Source of the DNA: Alicyclobacillus sacchari | GTDB lineage: Bacteria; Bacillota; Bacilli; Alicyclobacillales; Alicyclobacillaceae | DNA: 64,000 nucleotides | Assembly: GCF_004366795.1 (NCBI RefSeq) | Contig: NZ_SORF01000006.1 | Coordinates: forward strand, 105,873 to 169,872 | Reading direction: 5' to 3' | The notes under the pieces: model-generated | What the model was told of the DNA's origin: nothing | Database searches by the model: none | Seen by the model: the letters and a program-made list of their open reading frames with translations, nothing else | Translations under genes and position numbers: made by a program | In this document: positions 8,972 to 18,061 of the stretch, one piece after another | How positions within the stretch are numbered: position 1 is the first letter of the stretch | Layout: each line of letters opens with the position of its first letter

Positions 8972-10972
8972 TCATTCGCCCGCGAGAGCCTCGATCCCAG
9001 CTTCAATGACCTTGAGAATCCGCTCAATGTCGTATACCGCCCCCCGCCACGGTCCCCCACTGACGCGTTGGAGCGCCGCCCATAAACGCGTGTCATCCGG
9101 CAGTTCTGGATCCGGCGCGAGATCTGGATGGGGTTCCCGCATCGCAAGAACGTTACTACCCTCTTCTGGGTCAAACCGCACGTCTCCGACACCGACGAGG
9201 TTGACAGATCCCTGCAGCCGAAGGCGATCAATCACCACCTCGATGATGTCACCATCGCGCAGTTTACCGATGGGGCCACCAGCCAAGGCCTCCGGTCCGA
9301 CGTGACCAATGCAAGCTCCGGTCGATACCCCCGAAAAGCGTGCATCGGTGATTAAAGCGACATGCTTGCCAAAAGACAGATGCTTCAGTGCAGATGTCAG
9401 CTGGTAGGTTTCCTCCATGCCCGTTCCTGACGGGCCGCGGCCGATGAGCACCAGCACGTCACCCGGCTGGATTTTGCCGTTTTTGATGGCTTGCATGGCC
9501 TGTCGCTCACTTGTGAAGACTTTGGCCGGGCCAATATGCCGATACACGCCGTCGGCATCGACGACGGACGGATCGATAGCCGTCGATTTGATCACAGCGC
9601 CGTCCGGAGCCAAGTTGCCAGTGGGAAATGTGACGGTTGACGTGAATCCGCGTGCACGCGCCGCATCGGGAGACAGAATGACATCGTCCGGATCGACGCC
9701 TGTTACGCGCAATAGTCGATCCCGCACGCGCCGACGGCGCTCTGAATCTTTCCACCACTCGAGAACGTCGTCCAAGCTGTATCCCGACGCTGTTTTCAGC
9801 GAAGTCTCAAGTAAGCCCGCCCGTCGCAAATGAAGCATGACTTCGGGCACGCCGCCTGCCAAAAAGACATACACCGTTGGATAGTCGACAGGTCCGTTTG
9901 GCAACACGCTGACAATCCGCGGCACAGCCTGGTTGACTTCCCGCCAGTCGGCAGCCGTCGGTATCGAAAGTCCGGCGCTGTGTGCGATGGCCGGAAGGTG
10001 CAAGAGCAAGTTGGTCGATCCGCCAAATGCCGCATGCACCACCATGGCGTTGTGCACGGCGGCGTCCGTCAGAATGTCTGCCATCCCCCATCCCAGTTGA
10101 GCTTGCCGCAACAGGGCTCGGGCCGAATGCACCGCAACCTCTGCCCAGATCGGCTGTCCCGAGGGCGCGAGCGCGGAATGGACAATCGCCATGCCCAGTG
10201 CCTCGGCAACGACCTGTGCAGTCGCTGCAGTCCCTAAAAATTGACATCCACCACCCGGACTTGCACAAGCCCGACAAGCAACTTCCGCCGCATATTCGAG
10301 TTCAATCTCTCCGTGCGCAAAACGCGCCCCGATGGTCTGTACCTTGCCGGCATCCTCGCCATCCACTGGGGCGAGCGTAACGCCGCCAGGGACGAGTACG
10401 CCAGGCAAACGCCCGATGGACGCTAAGGCCATCATCGTCGCCGGCAGGCCTTTGTCACACGTCGCTATGCCCATTACGCCCTTGCGAGTGGGCAATGATC
10501 GAATGAGTCGCCGCATGACCAAGGCGGCGTCATTGCGATACGGAAGCGAGTCAAACATCGCCGTGGTACCCTGCGAACGGCCGTCACACGGGTCGCTGAC
10601 CGCGGCCGCAAAGGGAACTGCACCAAGGCGCCGCAGTTCGCGTGCCGCCTCTTGAACAAGTAGCCCAATTTCGTAATGACCGGTGTGATACCCCAGTGCC
10701 TCGGGCGATCCGTCTGGAGCACGCAGCCCTCCCTGCGTGCTGAGAATGAGCATGTGCTTGCCGAGAACCTTGTTTGGGTCCCACCCCATACCGACATTTT
10801 GCGTAAGTCCAAAGAGGTCGCCACTCGCCCAGGTTGCGAGCATCTCCGGAGTCAGCGGCAGACGGCCGGACGGCCCAGGCGCGTGCGTTGGAATGTCGTA
10901 TACATCGGAGCGCCGTGACGAGAGTAACTCGCCTAGTTGCGCGATCGATTCAGGGTTAAAACCATCTCCCAT
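8972..10972 (-). CDS. YjhG/YagF-type aldonate (D-xylonate) dehydratase, IlvD/Edd superfamily
   Basis: A 666-aa protein, longer than dihydroxyacid or 6-phosphogluconate dehydratases (~550-610) and matching the YjhG/YagF branch (~650) that dehydrates D-xylonate and related aldonates to 2-keto-3-deoxy acids. Fe-S ligand cysteines are in [22 protein letters not shown] and [16 protein letters not shown]. The C-terminal barrel has [17 protein letters not shown] and [22 protein letters not shown]. The reading opens [14 protein letters not shown] with GGATTGGC upstream. It is preceded 9 bp upstream by the malate/lactate-type dehydrogenase. It supplies the first step for the two downstream enzymes. 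Confidence 0.9.
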   Translation of the reverse strand: MGDGFNPESIAQLGELLSSRRSDVYDIPTHAPGPSGRLPLTPEMLATWASGDLFGLTQNVGMGWDPNKVLGKHMLILSTQGGLRAPDGSPEALGYHTGHYEIGLLVQEAARELRRLGAVPFAAAVSDPCDGRSQGTTAMFDSLPYRNDAALVMRRLIRSLPTRKGVMGIATCDKGLPATMMALASIGRLPGVLVPGGVTLAPVDGEDAGKVQTIGARFAHGEIELEYAAEVACRACASPGGGCQFLGTAATAQVVAEALGMAIVHSALAPSGQPIWAEVAVHSARALLRQAQLGWGMADILTDAAVHNAMVVHAAFGGSTNLLLHLPAIAHSAGLSIPTAADWREVNQAVPRIVSVLPNGPVDYPTVYVFLAGGVPEVMLHLRRAGLLETSLKTASGYSLDDVLEWWKDSERRRRVRDRLLRVTGVDPDDVILSPDAARARGFTSTVTFPTGNLAPDGAVIKSTAIDPSVVDADGVYRHIGPAKVFTSERQAMQAIKNGKIQPGDVLVLIGRGPSGTGMEETYQLTSALKHLSFGKHVALITDARFSGVSTGACIGHVGPEALAGGPIGKLRDGDIIEVVIDRLRLQGSVNLVGVGDVRFDPEEGSNVLAMREPHPDLAPDPELPDDTRLWAALQRVSGGPWRGAVYDIERILKVIEAGIEALAGE

Positions 10973-10981
10973 GCCAATCCC

Positions 10982-12025
10982 TCACTCGCCCTGGTCAGCC
11001 GCATCATCACGAGCCGCCGCCGTCAAGTAGCGATACACAGACTCGGGAATGGGCACACCCTGCTCGCGATACAGCGCTTCCTTGCGCTGTTCGGGCTCGC
11101 CCGGCACAAGCACTTCGGCAAAGCCTGCAGCAGCTGGCTCCTGATGGAGTTCCTCGATCATCTGATCAACCGCCTCGACAAATGCGTCGTGGCTGTGAAA
11201 CAAACCAGGATCGATCGCTATGAAAAGGTGCCCAAGCTTGCGCATGCGCTCATAGTCGCCGTACATGGGCAGGATGTGGGGCCCGAACGCAGCCCCGGTG
11301 AGGATGCCGGAGAGCACGTCAATGGCAAGCGCTAGCCCGTATCCCTTCGCCCCGCCCAAGGGCAACAAGGCGGTCACGGCAGACGGATCGGCGGTTGCCA
11401 GGCCGTCGGCGTCGACGCCCCAGGTTGGCGGGATCTGTTTGCCGATCTCGCGCGCTTGCAGAACTTTGCCGAATGCCACTTCGCTCGTCGCCATATCGAG
11501 AATGATGGGAGAATGGCGCTTTGCCGGAAACGCGAACGCAATCGGGTTGGTCCCGAAAAATGGGCGGCGACCGCCGAAAGGCACGACACATGCGTCGGTG
11601 TGCGTCATCGCCACGCCGATCAAACCAGCATCTGCGGCCATCTGGACGAAATACGAGAGAGCTCCACAATGGCTGCTGTTGTGCGCGCCGACCAATCCGA
11701 TGCCGTGTGCGGATGCCAGTTCAACGGCACGTTCCATCGCATATTTCCCGACGACATGCCCGAAGCCGTCGTCTCCATCGACAAGCCCTGCCGTTGGCCC
11801 GGTTTGCAGAAACCGCGGCCTCGCATGCGGATTAAGCCCTCCCGCACGCACGCGGCGCACGTAATGTTCCGTTCGCAACACGCCGTGCGAGTGAACGCCG
11901 CGGAGGTCAGCGTGTACCAATACGTCGGCGACAACGCCCGCCGTGTCCTCGGGCACGCCGGCCCCGATCAGTGCGCGTTGCACCATGTGTTGCAATGTCG
12001 TGTGCGCGACCATCACATTCTCCAT
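10982..12025 (-). CDS. Malate/L-lactate dehydrogenase-superfamily oxidoreductase (LDH2/MDH2)
   Basis: A 347-aa NAD(P)-dependent dehydrogenase of the Ldh2 family, unrelated to classical LDH. Family stretches: HADLRGVHSHGVLR (substrate-binding region), GLVGAHNSSHCGALSYFVQMAADAGLIG, and FFGTNPIAFAFP with LDMATSEVAFGKV. Members reduce or oxidise 2-keto/2-hydroxy acids such as 2,3-diketogulonate, ureidoglycolate, malate or 2-keto-3-deoxy sugar acids. The substrate is not readable. Inside this operon it most likely acts on a sugar-acid intermediate. The start is ATG 12025 behind GGGAGGG. Confidence 0.85.
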   Translation of the reverse strand: MENVMVAHTTLQHMVQRALIGAGVPEDTAGVVADVLVHADLRGVHSHGVLRTEHYVRRVRAGGLNPHARPRFLQTGPTAGLVDGDDGFGHVVGKYAMERAVELASAHGIGLVGAHNSSHCGALSYFVQMAADAGLIGVAMTHTDACVVPFGGRRPFFGTNPIAFAFPAKRHSPIILDMATSEVAFGKVLQAREIGKQIPPTWGVDADGLATADPSAVTALLPLGGAKGYGLALAIDVLSGILTGAAFGPHILPMYGDYERMRKLGHLFIAIDPGLFHSHDAFVEAVDQMIEELHQEPAAAGFAEVLVPGEPEQRKEALYREQGVPIPESVYRYLTAAARDDAADQGE

Positions 12026-12037
12026 ATCATTCCCTCC

Positions 12038-12697
12038 CTAGCTTGTTCGAGAGCCCTTATAGACATCGACAAACGCCTTCGCTCGGTCTGTGATCGCGCT
12101 GAACTCGCCCTGCTTGACCGCATCGCGATCGACCAGTGCGCTGCCAAGGCCAACTGCCGCGGCGCCAGCTGCAAAGAAATCCGCAACGTTTGCCAACGTC
12201 ACCCCGCCCACGGCCACCAGCGGCAGACGCGGTGCCACGACCTGCACCTGCCGAAGATACGCGGGACCGCCGCGAGTTGCCGGAAAAAGCTTCACCATCG
12301 GTGCCCCTGTGCGATATGCCACCCAGATTTCACTGGGCGTAAACGCCCCGGGCAAGACGGGTACACCCACGTCCAAGCCAGCCCGAATTACCGCCGGATC
12401 GACATCGGGCGCCACCAGGAACGAGGCTCCTAGCGCCATGGCTTTCCTCGCTTCGTTCGCCGACAGCACCGTGCCTGCGCCCACCTGCATGCGCCCGTCG
12501 AAGTGCCGACACAAAGCCGCAATGGAGCGCAGTGCATCCGGCGTATTCAACGTCACTTCCATGACACGCACGCCACCGGCGTACAACGCCTGACCGACAT
12601 CGAGCATCTTCGCTGCCGGAACACCGCGTACAATGGCGATCACGCCAGTCTTGAAAATCGCCTGCCAGAATCCCTCCCCCTGTGCATGGCTCACCAT
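12038..12697 (-). CDS. 2-keto-3-deoxy-(6-phospho)gluconate/galactonate aldolase family protein
   Basis: A 219-aa TIM-barrel class I aldolase. KDPG-aldolase motifs: VIAIVRG near residue 20, the base region MEVTLNTPDA, VGAGTVLS, and the Schiff-base lysine in GAPMVKLFPA, followed by LVAVGGVTLANV. It would split a 2-keto-3-deoxy sugar acid (phosphorylated or not) into pyruvate and an aldehyde. The start ATG 12697 overlaps the end of the DgoD-like gene by 7 bp, so the two are probably translationally coupled. No 2-keto-3-deoxygalactonate kinase is present, so a non-phosphorylated substrate, or a kinase encoded elsewhere, is implied. Confidence 0.88.
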   Translation of the reverse strand: MVSHAQGEGFWQAIFKTGVIAIVRGVPAAKMLDVGQALYAGGVRVMEVTLNTPDALRSIAALCRHFDGRMQVGAGTVLSANEARKAMALGASFLVAPDVDPAVIRAGLDVGVPVLPGAFTPSEIWVAYRTGAPMVKLFPATRGGPAYLRQVQVVAPRLPLVAVGGVTLANVADFFAAGAAAVGLGSALVDRDAVKQGEFSAITDRAKAFVDVYKGSRTS

Positions 12698-13839
12698 TCC
12701 GCCACCGATCCGTCCTCATTTCGCCACACGGGATTTCTCCAATCGTGCCCACGCGTGGCGGCTTCGCGCACAAAGCTTTCATCGATCGACAGTCCAAGTC
12801 CCGGTCCGTCAGGCAGAGTGACGAAACCACCCTCATAGGCAAATACCGAACGGTCCTGAACATAATCGAGCAAGTCGTTTTCACGGTTGTAATGAATGCC
12901 CAGACTTTGCTCTTGAATGAACGCATTGGGCGTGCACGCGTCCAATTGGAGCGATGCCGCCAGCGCGATCGGCCCCAACGGGCAGTGTGGAGCAACGGCG
13001 ACATCGTGCGCTTCGGCCATCGCGGCAATCTTTTTGCATTCCGAAATACCGCCCGCGTGAGACAAGTCCGGCTGGATGATATCCACGTACCCACCTGCAA
13101 GTAACCGTTTGTAGTCCCAACGCGAATACAACCGCTCGCCGGTCGCAATCGGCATCGCGGCAACCTGGGCAATTTCGCGTAACGCCTCGTCATTTTCCGG
13201 CAATACCGGCTCTTCGATGAACATCAAGTCGAATGGACGAAGTTCCTGCGCGAGAACTTTTGCCATCGGGCGATGGAGACGACCATGAAAATCGACCGCG
13301 ATACCAAAGTCCTCCCCCACTGCATCGCGCACCGCCTGCACCCGTTCCAGCACCGCATCGATCTTGTTGTGCGTGTCGATCCAGTGCACCTCTTCCGTCG
13401 CATTCATTTTGATGGCGGTAAACCCTTGCTCCCTTCGCGCTTTGGCGGCCATCCCCACGTCACTCGGGCGATCTCCGCCAATCCACGCATACACGCGCAT
13501 TTTGTCGCGTACCCGGCCGCCTAACATCTCGTACACCGGCAAGTTGAAACGCTTGCCCTTGAGATCCCACAACGCCTGGTCAATTCCCGCGATCGCGCTC
13601 ATCAAGACAGGTCCACCGCGGTAGAACCCACCACGGTACAAAACCTGCCAAATATCTTCAATCCGATCCGCATCGGCGCCGATCAGATACTCCTGCAATT
13701 CCTGGACCGCCGCTGCCACGGTACGCGCCCTACCCTCGACAATCGGTTCCCCCCATCCTGTCAAACCTTCCTCATCGGTCAGCTTGACAAACAGCCAACG
13801 GGGCGGAACGAGAAACCATTCAATCGAAGCGATTTTCAC
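12691..13839 (-). CDS. dgoD: D-galactonate dehydratase-like enolase-superfamily enzyme
   Basis: A 382-aa mandelate racemase/muconate lactonizing enzyme-fold dehydratase, the same length as E. coli DgoD. It has VKIASIEWFLVPPRWLFVKL at the start, WGEPIVEGRARTV, and AIAGIDQALWDLKGK. The metal-binding acidic residues are in AVDFHGRLHRPM, MFIEEPVLPEN and ATGERLYSRWDYK, and the His/Pro stretch APHCPLGPIALAAS follows. GTG 13839 was chosen: GAGGTGAT precedes it at good spacing and it gives the family N-terminus. An ATG six bases upstream is the alternative. It makes 2-keto-3-deoxygalactonate or a related keto acid for the coupled aldolase. Confidence 0.9.
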   Translation of the reverse strand: MKIASIEWFLVPPRWLFVKLTDEEGLTGWGEPIVEGRARTVAAAVQELQEYLIGADADRIEDIWQVLYRGGFYRGGPVLMSAIAGIDQALWDLKGKRFNLPVYEMLGGRVRDKMRVYAWIGGDRPSDVGMAAKARREQGFTAIKMNATEEVHWIDTHNKIDAVLERVQAVRDAVGEDFGIAVDFHGRLHRPMAKVLAQELRPFDLMFIEEPVLPENDEALREIAQVAAMPIATGERLYSRWDYKRLLAGGYVDIIQPDLSHAGGISECKKIAAMAEAHDVAVAPHCPLGPIALAASLQLDACTPNAFIQEQSLGIHYNRENDLLDYVQDRSVFAYEGGFVTLPDGPGLGLSIDESFVREAATRGHDWRNPVWRNEDGSVAEW

Positions 13840-13997
13840 CGCCATCACCTCACACTTCAAAAGAGCGGAGTCGGCAAGCCAATCTTGTATGCGGTTTCAT
13901 TCGATTGACTTGCCTCCCCGCACACGAAATCATCTTGCAGGACAATCGAGAGAACCAGCCGATAGCGAACATCACAATTTTTCCACGCTGGGGACCG

Positions 13998-15365
13998 TCA
14001 ACCTTCCTTACTCACGTATCCGTAAACTTCTGGAAGGATAAAGATGGAGGCCAGCAACCCGCATAGCGGGAATACAACCGTAAACAACGTCGCGTTCGCC
14101 GTCCCAATCATGGCAAAGAAGGACGGAAACAAGAAGATACCGAGGAATCCAGATACTTTAATCCACATGTACGCAAATCCACTCGAGATTCCGCGATATC
14201 GGGCCGAGGCAACCATGGACGGAATGGTCATACAATTTTCGGCATCCCAATAGTGTCCCCAAAGCATCAACCCCGCGGCAAACGGCAACAGGATGTTGTG
14301 ACCCGTGTAAAGAGCGGCCGCTGCAATCAAAAGAGCTATACCCACGATGGAGAAGCCCCAGATGCTGAGTTTCTTCTGGCCGATTTTTGGCGTGATGAGA
14401 GGTCCCACCAAACCGGAAATCAGCGCCACCATGTAGACGGCGAGCGTGATGAGGTCCGTGTCAAACGTTCCCGTCACATGCACGAGGGCAAATAGAACTG
14501 GTAGATAAAATGCGAACGTAGCAAACTCGCCGTTTTGCATAAAACCTGCGATCCACCCGTACAAGCTCGCCCGAAACCGCAGAGGATCCTTGCGAAGGTC
14601 GCGCAAGAATTCGCGTAACTTCGGCGTTGGAACCGGCACGTCGGCGTCCGGAAGCATCTCTAGCGGATCGCCATACATTTGACTCGCGATCGCCTTCGCT
14701 TCACGATATCTGCCGCGTTGGATCAGCCAGATCGCCGTTTCCGGCAAGTTCAGACGCAAGAAGAACAGAATGATGGCCGGAACGCCTGACAAACCGAGCA
14801 CGATACGCCATAACAACGCATCCTTGACACCGATGCCGAGGAACAGTAAAACAATCGCGATGGCTACGACTTCGCCGACAGCGAACATAACCTGCCACCG
14901 ATTGCCCATCACCTCACGCTTGCCGCTTTGCATGAACTCCATGATATACGTGTAGCCGTTTGCGATGTCCGTGCCAAGCGGAATGCCAATGATGAAGCGG
15001 ATAATCACGAGCATCGTCACGCCCGTTGCAAACGCTTGCAAGACGCCGAATACGAAAAACATGAGCATGGTACCAAGGAACACGGCACGCCGCCCGATCT
15101 TGTCGGTCAGCCAACCGCCTATCAACGCCCCAATGAGCGCCCCACCCTGCGTTGCCGCCGATGCTAGACCGAGCATCAAAGCGGACGGATGGTAGATGGC
15201 CTTGATGAAGACAATGACAAATGAGATGGAGTACAGATCCCAGGCCTCAATGAAGATGGATGCAATCATTAGCCAACCAATCTTCGTTCCACTCGGACTG
15301 TACTTTTCCACCAGTCGCGAAATTGCCGCCGCTGCCCTTGGTTCAATACCAAGCGCGTTGTCCAT
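13998..15365 (-). CDS. MFS sugar/sugar-acid transporter
   Basis: A 455-aa major facilitator with about 12 hydrophobic segments. It has the conserved loop GGWLTDKIGRRAVF after TM2, a second-half loop region (LITPKIGQKKL) and the sugar-porter-like stretch ETAIWLIQRGRYREAKAI before a cytoplasmic loop. The start is ATG 15365 behind AAAGGAGG. It is first among the metabolic genes of the operon, so it probably imports the aldonate. No sugar dehydrogenase or lactonase is encoded nearby, which fits uptake of the acid itself. About 150 bp without a recognisable gene separates it from dgoD. Confidence 0.88.
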   Translation of the reverse strand: MDNALGIEPRAAAAISRLVEKYSPSGTKIGWLMIASIFIEAWDLYSISFVIVFIKAIYHPSALMLGLASAATQGGALIGALIGGWLTDKIGRRAVFLGTMLMFFVFGVLQAFATGVTMLVIIRFIIGIPLGTDIANGYTYIMEFMQSGKREVMGNRWQVMFAVGEVVAIAIVLLFLGIGVKDALLWRIVLGLSGVPAIILFFLRLNLPETAIWLIQRGRYREAKAIASQMYGDPLEMLPDADVPVPTPKLREFLRDLRKDPLRFRASLYGWIAGFMQNGEFATFAFYLPVLFALVHVTGTFDTDLITLAVYMVALISGLVGPLITPKIGQKKLSIWGFSIVGIALLIAAAALYTGHNILLPFAAGLMLWGHYWDAENCMTIPSMVASARYRGISSGFAYMWIKVSGFLGIFLFPSFFAMIGTANATLFTVVFPLCGLLASIFILPEVYGYVSKEG

Positions 15366-15403
15366 CAGCTAACCTCCTTTAGCCGCCGCGGATAGGTCCG
15401 CGA

Positions 15404-15423
15404 TCGACATGTATACTTGTCGA
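15404..15423. promoter_or_regulatory. Palindromic operator candidate, likely for the GntR regulator
   Basis: TCGACATGTATACTTGTCGA is a 20-bp palindrome centred on GTATAC with only one mismatched pair. It lies 39 bp upstream of the MFS start, between regulator gene and transporter gene. FadR-subfamily GntR proteins typically bind short palindromes with this kind of AT-rich core. Assignment is by position and symmetry. Confidence 0.6.
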
Positions 15424-15470
15424 CATCTTATTCCGACAGCAGTCGTTCCATGCTTGTTGGCAAAAGTGTT

Positions 15471-16154
15471 TTATGAAAGTCCAAACAGCGTTTCGACCAG
15501 ACTTTTGGTCTCTTCCAAGTGTTTTTGGACGACATCCTGCACGAAACCTGTATCGCCGATGGACAAGGCCTTCACCAAATCTCGATGTTGCTGTAACGAC
15601 CCAGACATATCCTCAGGGCAGCGCTCTAGTCGCCGCTCGGTCACTACGGCCAAGGTAGCATGCACGATTTCCCGAATTTCTCCCCACATATGCCACAACC
15701 GCTTGTGCCCTGCGGCCTGAACGACGGACTCGTGAAACCGTAAATCCCAAGCGGCGAATTCTACGTGGTTGCCATGCCTTACGGACAGCTCCATCTTATC
15801 GATCATTTGTGTCAAATCGATACACAAGGCGGATCGCACGTCAACCAACTGAGCGGCTACTCGAATGAATGCGAAACGTTCAATCAAGAACCGAACGTCG
15901 TATAGTTCCTGCACGTCGTTGGCGTCCAGCCCCTTGACGACCGCCCCCATGCGCGCCAACTCGATCACGCCTTCATGAGCCAACTCACGCAGCGCTTCGC
16001 GAACGGGAGAGCGGCTTGTGCCAAACTCGCGGGCCAGTTGATTCTCGGAAATCACCTCTCCCTTCGCCAGCGTCCCTGAAACAATTCGGCATCGCAATTG
16101 GTCCGCAATTTTCGCTCCCAAGGTAGCAAAGGACGAAATCGTCACATCCGCCAA
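15471..16154 (-). CDS. GntR-family transcriptional regulator (FadR/FCD subfamily)
   Basis: A 227-aa regulator. The N-terminal winged helix has GEVISENQLAREFGTSRSPVREALRELAHEGVIE, the classic GntR recognition stretch. The C-terminal helical FCD domain has DVRFLIERFAF, the metal-ligand type Asp/His stretch WDLRFHESVVQAAGH, and QHRDLVKALSIGD with a final HLEET. FCD proteins usually bind sugar acids or similar carboxylates. The start is TTG 16154 behind AAAAGGGG; a GTG three codons upstream is the alternative. It lies at the head of the sugar-acid operon on the same strand, so it is likely its regulator. Confidence 0.9.
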   Translation of the reverse strand: MADVTISSFATLGAKIADQLRCRIVSGTLAKGEVISENQLAREFGTSRSPVREALRELAHEGVIELARMGAVVKGLDANDVQELYDVRFLIERFAFIRVAAQLVDVRSALCIDLTQMIDKMELSVRHGNHVEFAAWDLRFHESVVQAAGHKRLWHMWGEIREIVHATLAVVTERRLERCPEDMSGSLQQHRDLVKALSIGDTGFVQDVVQKHLEETKSLVETLFGLS

Positions 16155-16193
16155 CCACAGCACCCCTTTTCTCTGCTTATGTTTATCTTGTAT

Positions 16194-16223
16194 TTGACAC
16201 AAAGTAAGCTTATGCCGTATGAT
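16194..16223 (+). promoter_or_regulatory. Promoter of wrbA
   Basis: TTGACA (16194-16199), an 18-bp spacer and TATGAT (16218-16223), about 95 bp ahead of the wrbA start. The long leader contains a palindrome just past the expected start site. Confidence 0.65.
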
Positions 16224-16240
16224 AGCTCTCGCATGATGTT

Positions 16241-16255
16241 CTTACAAATTGTAAG
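16241..16255. promoter_or_regulatory. Palindromic operator candidate in the wrbA leader
   Basis: CTTACAA-A-TTGTAAG is a perfect 15-bp inverted repeat about 10 bp past the expected transcription start of wrbA. The position suits a repressor such as a MarR/DUF24-type quinone or redox sensor; the regulator gene is not identified. Confidence 0.55.
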
Positions 16256-16317
16256 TATGTTATGTAAAGAGAGAAGTTCTGCGGAGACAGACAAAGAGAC
16301 TTGGAGGGAATGACAAC

Positions 16318-16932
16318 ATGGCGAATGTCAAGCTCGCAATCATCTATTACAGTTCCACCGGGACCAACTACCAAATGGCACAATATGCCGCTGACGCGGC
16401 GCGAGAAATGGGTGCCGACGTCAAGGTGCTGAAAGTTCCAGAACTTGCACCCCCGGAAGCTATCGCTTCGAACCCAGCCTGGCAGGCGCACCACGACACG
16501 ACGCGCGATGTTCCCATGGCTTCGGCAGCCGATGTCGAATGGGCAGACGCTATCATCTTCAGTGTACCGACTCGCTTTGGCAACGTACCGTCGCAGTTTA
16601 AACAGTTCATGGATACGCTCGGCGGCCTCTGGGCCCAAGGCAAGACGGCGAACAAAGTCGTGAGCGCAATGTCGAGCGCACAGAATCCGCACGGCGGCCA
16701 AGAAGCAACCATCCTGGCGCTGTATACGTCGATGTACCACTGGGGCACCATCATCGCAGCACCAGGCTTCACGGACGCATCCGCGTATACGTCCGGCGGC
16801 AACCCGTACGGGACCAGTGTTACGGCCCGCGAGGACGGCGTGATCGATGAAGGTACGATTGCAGCCATCAAACACCAGGCTCGTCGCACGGTCACCGTTG
16901 CACAGTGGATCAAAGCTGGGCAAGCGCAATAA
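16318..16932 (+). CDS. wrbA: NAD(P)H:quinone oxidoreductase type IV (WrbA)
   Basis: A 204-aa flavodoxin-fold enzyme that reduces quinones by two electrons and protects against quinone and oxidative stress. The FMN phosphate loop YYSSTGTNYQMA is at residues 10-21. The WrbA-specific PTRFGNVPSQFKQFMDTLGGLW and the stretch GGQEATILALYTSMYHWG are present. The start is ATG 16318 behind TGGAGGG. Own promoter and palindromic operator candidate upstream, own terminator downstream. It appears to be a single-gene unit. Confidence 0.95.
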   Translation: MANVKLAIIYYSSTGTNYQMAQYAADAAREMGADVKVLKVPELAPPEAIASNPAWQAHHDTTRDVPMASAADVEWADAIIFSVPTRFGNVPSQFKQFMDTLGGLWAQGKTANKVVSAMSSAQNPHGGQEATILALYTSMYHWGTIIAAPGFTDASAYTSGGNPYGTSVTAREDGVIDEGTIAAIKHQARRTVTVAQWIKAGQAQ

Positions 16933-16941
16933 GATGGATAG

Positions 16942-16976
16942 AAAAACCCGTGCAGGTATGGTCCCGCGCGGGTTTT
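16942..16976. terminator. Bidirectional terminator
   Basis: AAAACCCGTGC and GCGCGGGTTTT arms with flanking A- and T-tracts, shared by wrbA (+) and the 3-hydroxyacyl-CoA dehydrogenase (-). Confidence 0.85.
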
Positions 16977-16989
16977 CTGCTAACACGTT

Positions 16990-17883
16990 TTAGCTTTTGA
17001 GGAAATCCGGATCGCGAAAGCGTGGGTGTGGATAGCGATAAAATCCCTCGCCCGACTCGTGCCCAAGTTTACCAGCGTCGATCATGTCTTTGAGTTTGCC
17101 AGCTAGTTGGTCATATTCTCGTTTTCCCGCCTTCGCTTTCCCACTGGCGATGTTGTATGCTGTACGTACGCCAACGGTATCGAGGATGGCAAACGGTCCT
17201 TCCGGCGCCCCAGTGGCAATCATCCACGTCTTATCGATCGTCTCCGGATCCGCCACTCCGTTCACCCACAACATCTGTGCGGCTTCCAAAAAAGGCACAA
17301 GCAGCGAATTTAGAATATATCCGGGCTGCTCCTTATAAATCGGCAAGGGCACCATACCAATGGCCTTCGCGAAGTCGATCACGTCCTGAAATACCTGCTC
17401 ATCCGTTCCTGGGTGCCTCATGATTTCTGCTGTATTGTGCACCCAAATCGAATTTGCAAAGTGTAAGGCAAGAAACTTGTTCGGGCGACCCGTTGTCTCA
17501 GCGAACTGGCTTGGTAGCAAGGTCGACGAATTTGTCGCAAAAATGGTTTTCTCCGGAGCCACCGTGGCGAGCTGCGTATAAAACGCCGTCTTGATGTCCG
17601 GTACCTCAGGCACTGCCTCGATGACGAGATCGGCTTGGGCGACAGCATCCTTCAAATCTGTGAAGAATTGAATTCGTGCAAACGCCTCATTCACCTGTGC
17701 CTCGGTAGCGCCCAAATCGCGCTGATACGCTGGCTTCAGGCCAGAAATTCGATCTTTTGCTCGTTGAATGGCCTCGTCATTGACGTCGTATAAGTACACC
17801 TCAAAACCGTGGAACGCCGTCTGGTAGGCAATTTGGCTGCCAAGCACGCCGCCGCCAGCCACCATAATGTTGTGAAAATCCAT
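16990..17883 (-). CDS. 3-hydroxyacyl-CoA / 3-hydroxybutyryl-CoA dehydrogenase
   Basis: A 297-aa NAD-dependent oxidoreductase of fatty acid or butyrate metabolism. The Rossmann motif is VAGGGVLGSQIAYQTAFHG near residue 8, followed by YLYDVNDEAI. Catalytic region: LVIEAVPE, FATNSSTLLPSQFAE, LALHFANSIW (the usual active-site His-Phe) and PGYILNSLLVPFL. C-terminal domain: DTVGVRTAYN and GEGFYRYPHP. The first glycine motif reads GGGVLG instead of GxGxMG. The start is ATG 17883 behind AGGAGAGGGGG. It stands alone between terminator and tRNA region, with no beta-oxidation genes next to it. Confidence 0.88.
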   Translation of the reverse strand: MDFHNIMVAGGGVLGSQIAYQTAFHGFEVYLYDVNDEAIQRAKDRISGLKPAYQRDLGATEAQVNEAFARIQFFTDLKDAVAQADLVIEAVPEVPDIKTAFYTQLATVAPEKTIFATNSSTLLPSQFAETTGRPNKFLALHFANSIWVHNTAEIMRHPGTDEQVFQDVIDFAKAIGMVPLPIYKEQPGYILNSLLVPFLEAAQMLWVNGVADPETIDKTWMIATGAPEGPFAILDTVGVRTAYNIASGKAKAGKREYDQLAGKLKDMIDAGKLGHESGEGFYRYPHPRFRDPDFLKS

Positions 17884-18061
17884 CAACAGTCCCCCTCTCC
17901 TAAACGCTTCCTCATCATGGTACAATGATTTGAATACGCGAGGCAACGCTTGGCCCGCAAAGCCGCCAACGTATCCATGATACACCCTGAAACGTCCGGT
18001 AAACGGACTTCAAGGTGAACTGCACACCTATCATGATGAAACCTTAAAGGAGGAGATACAT

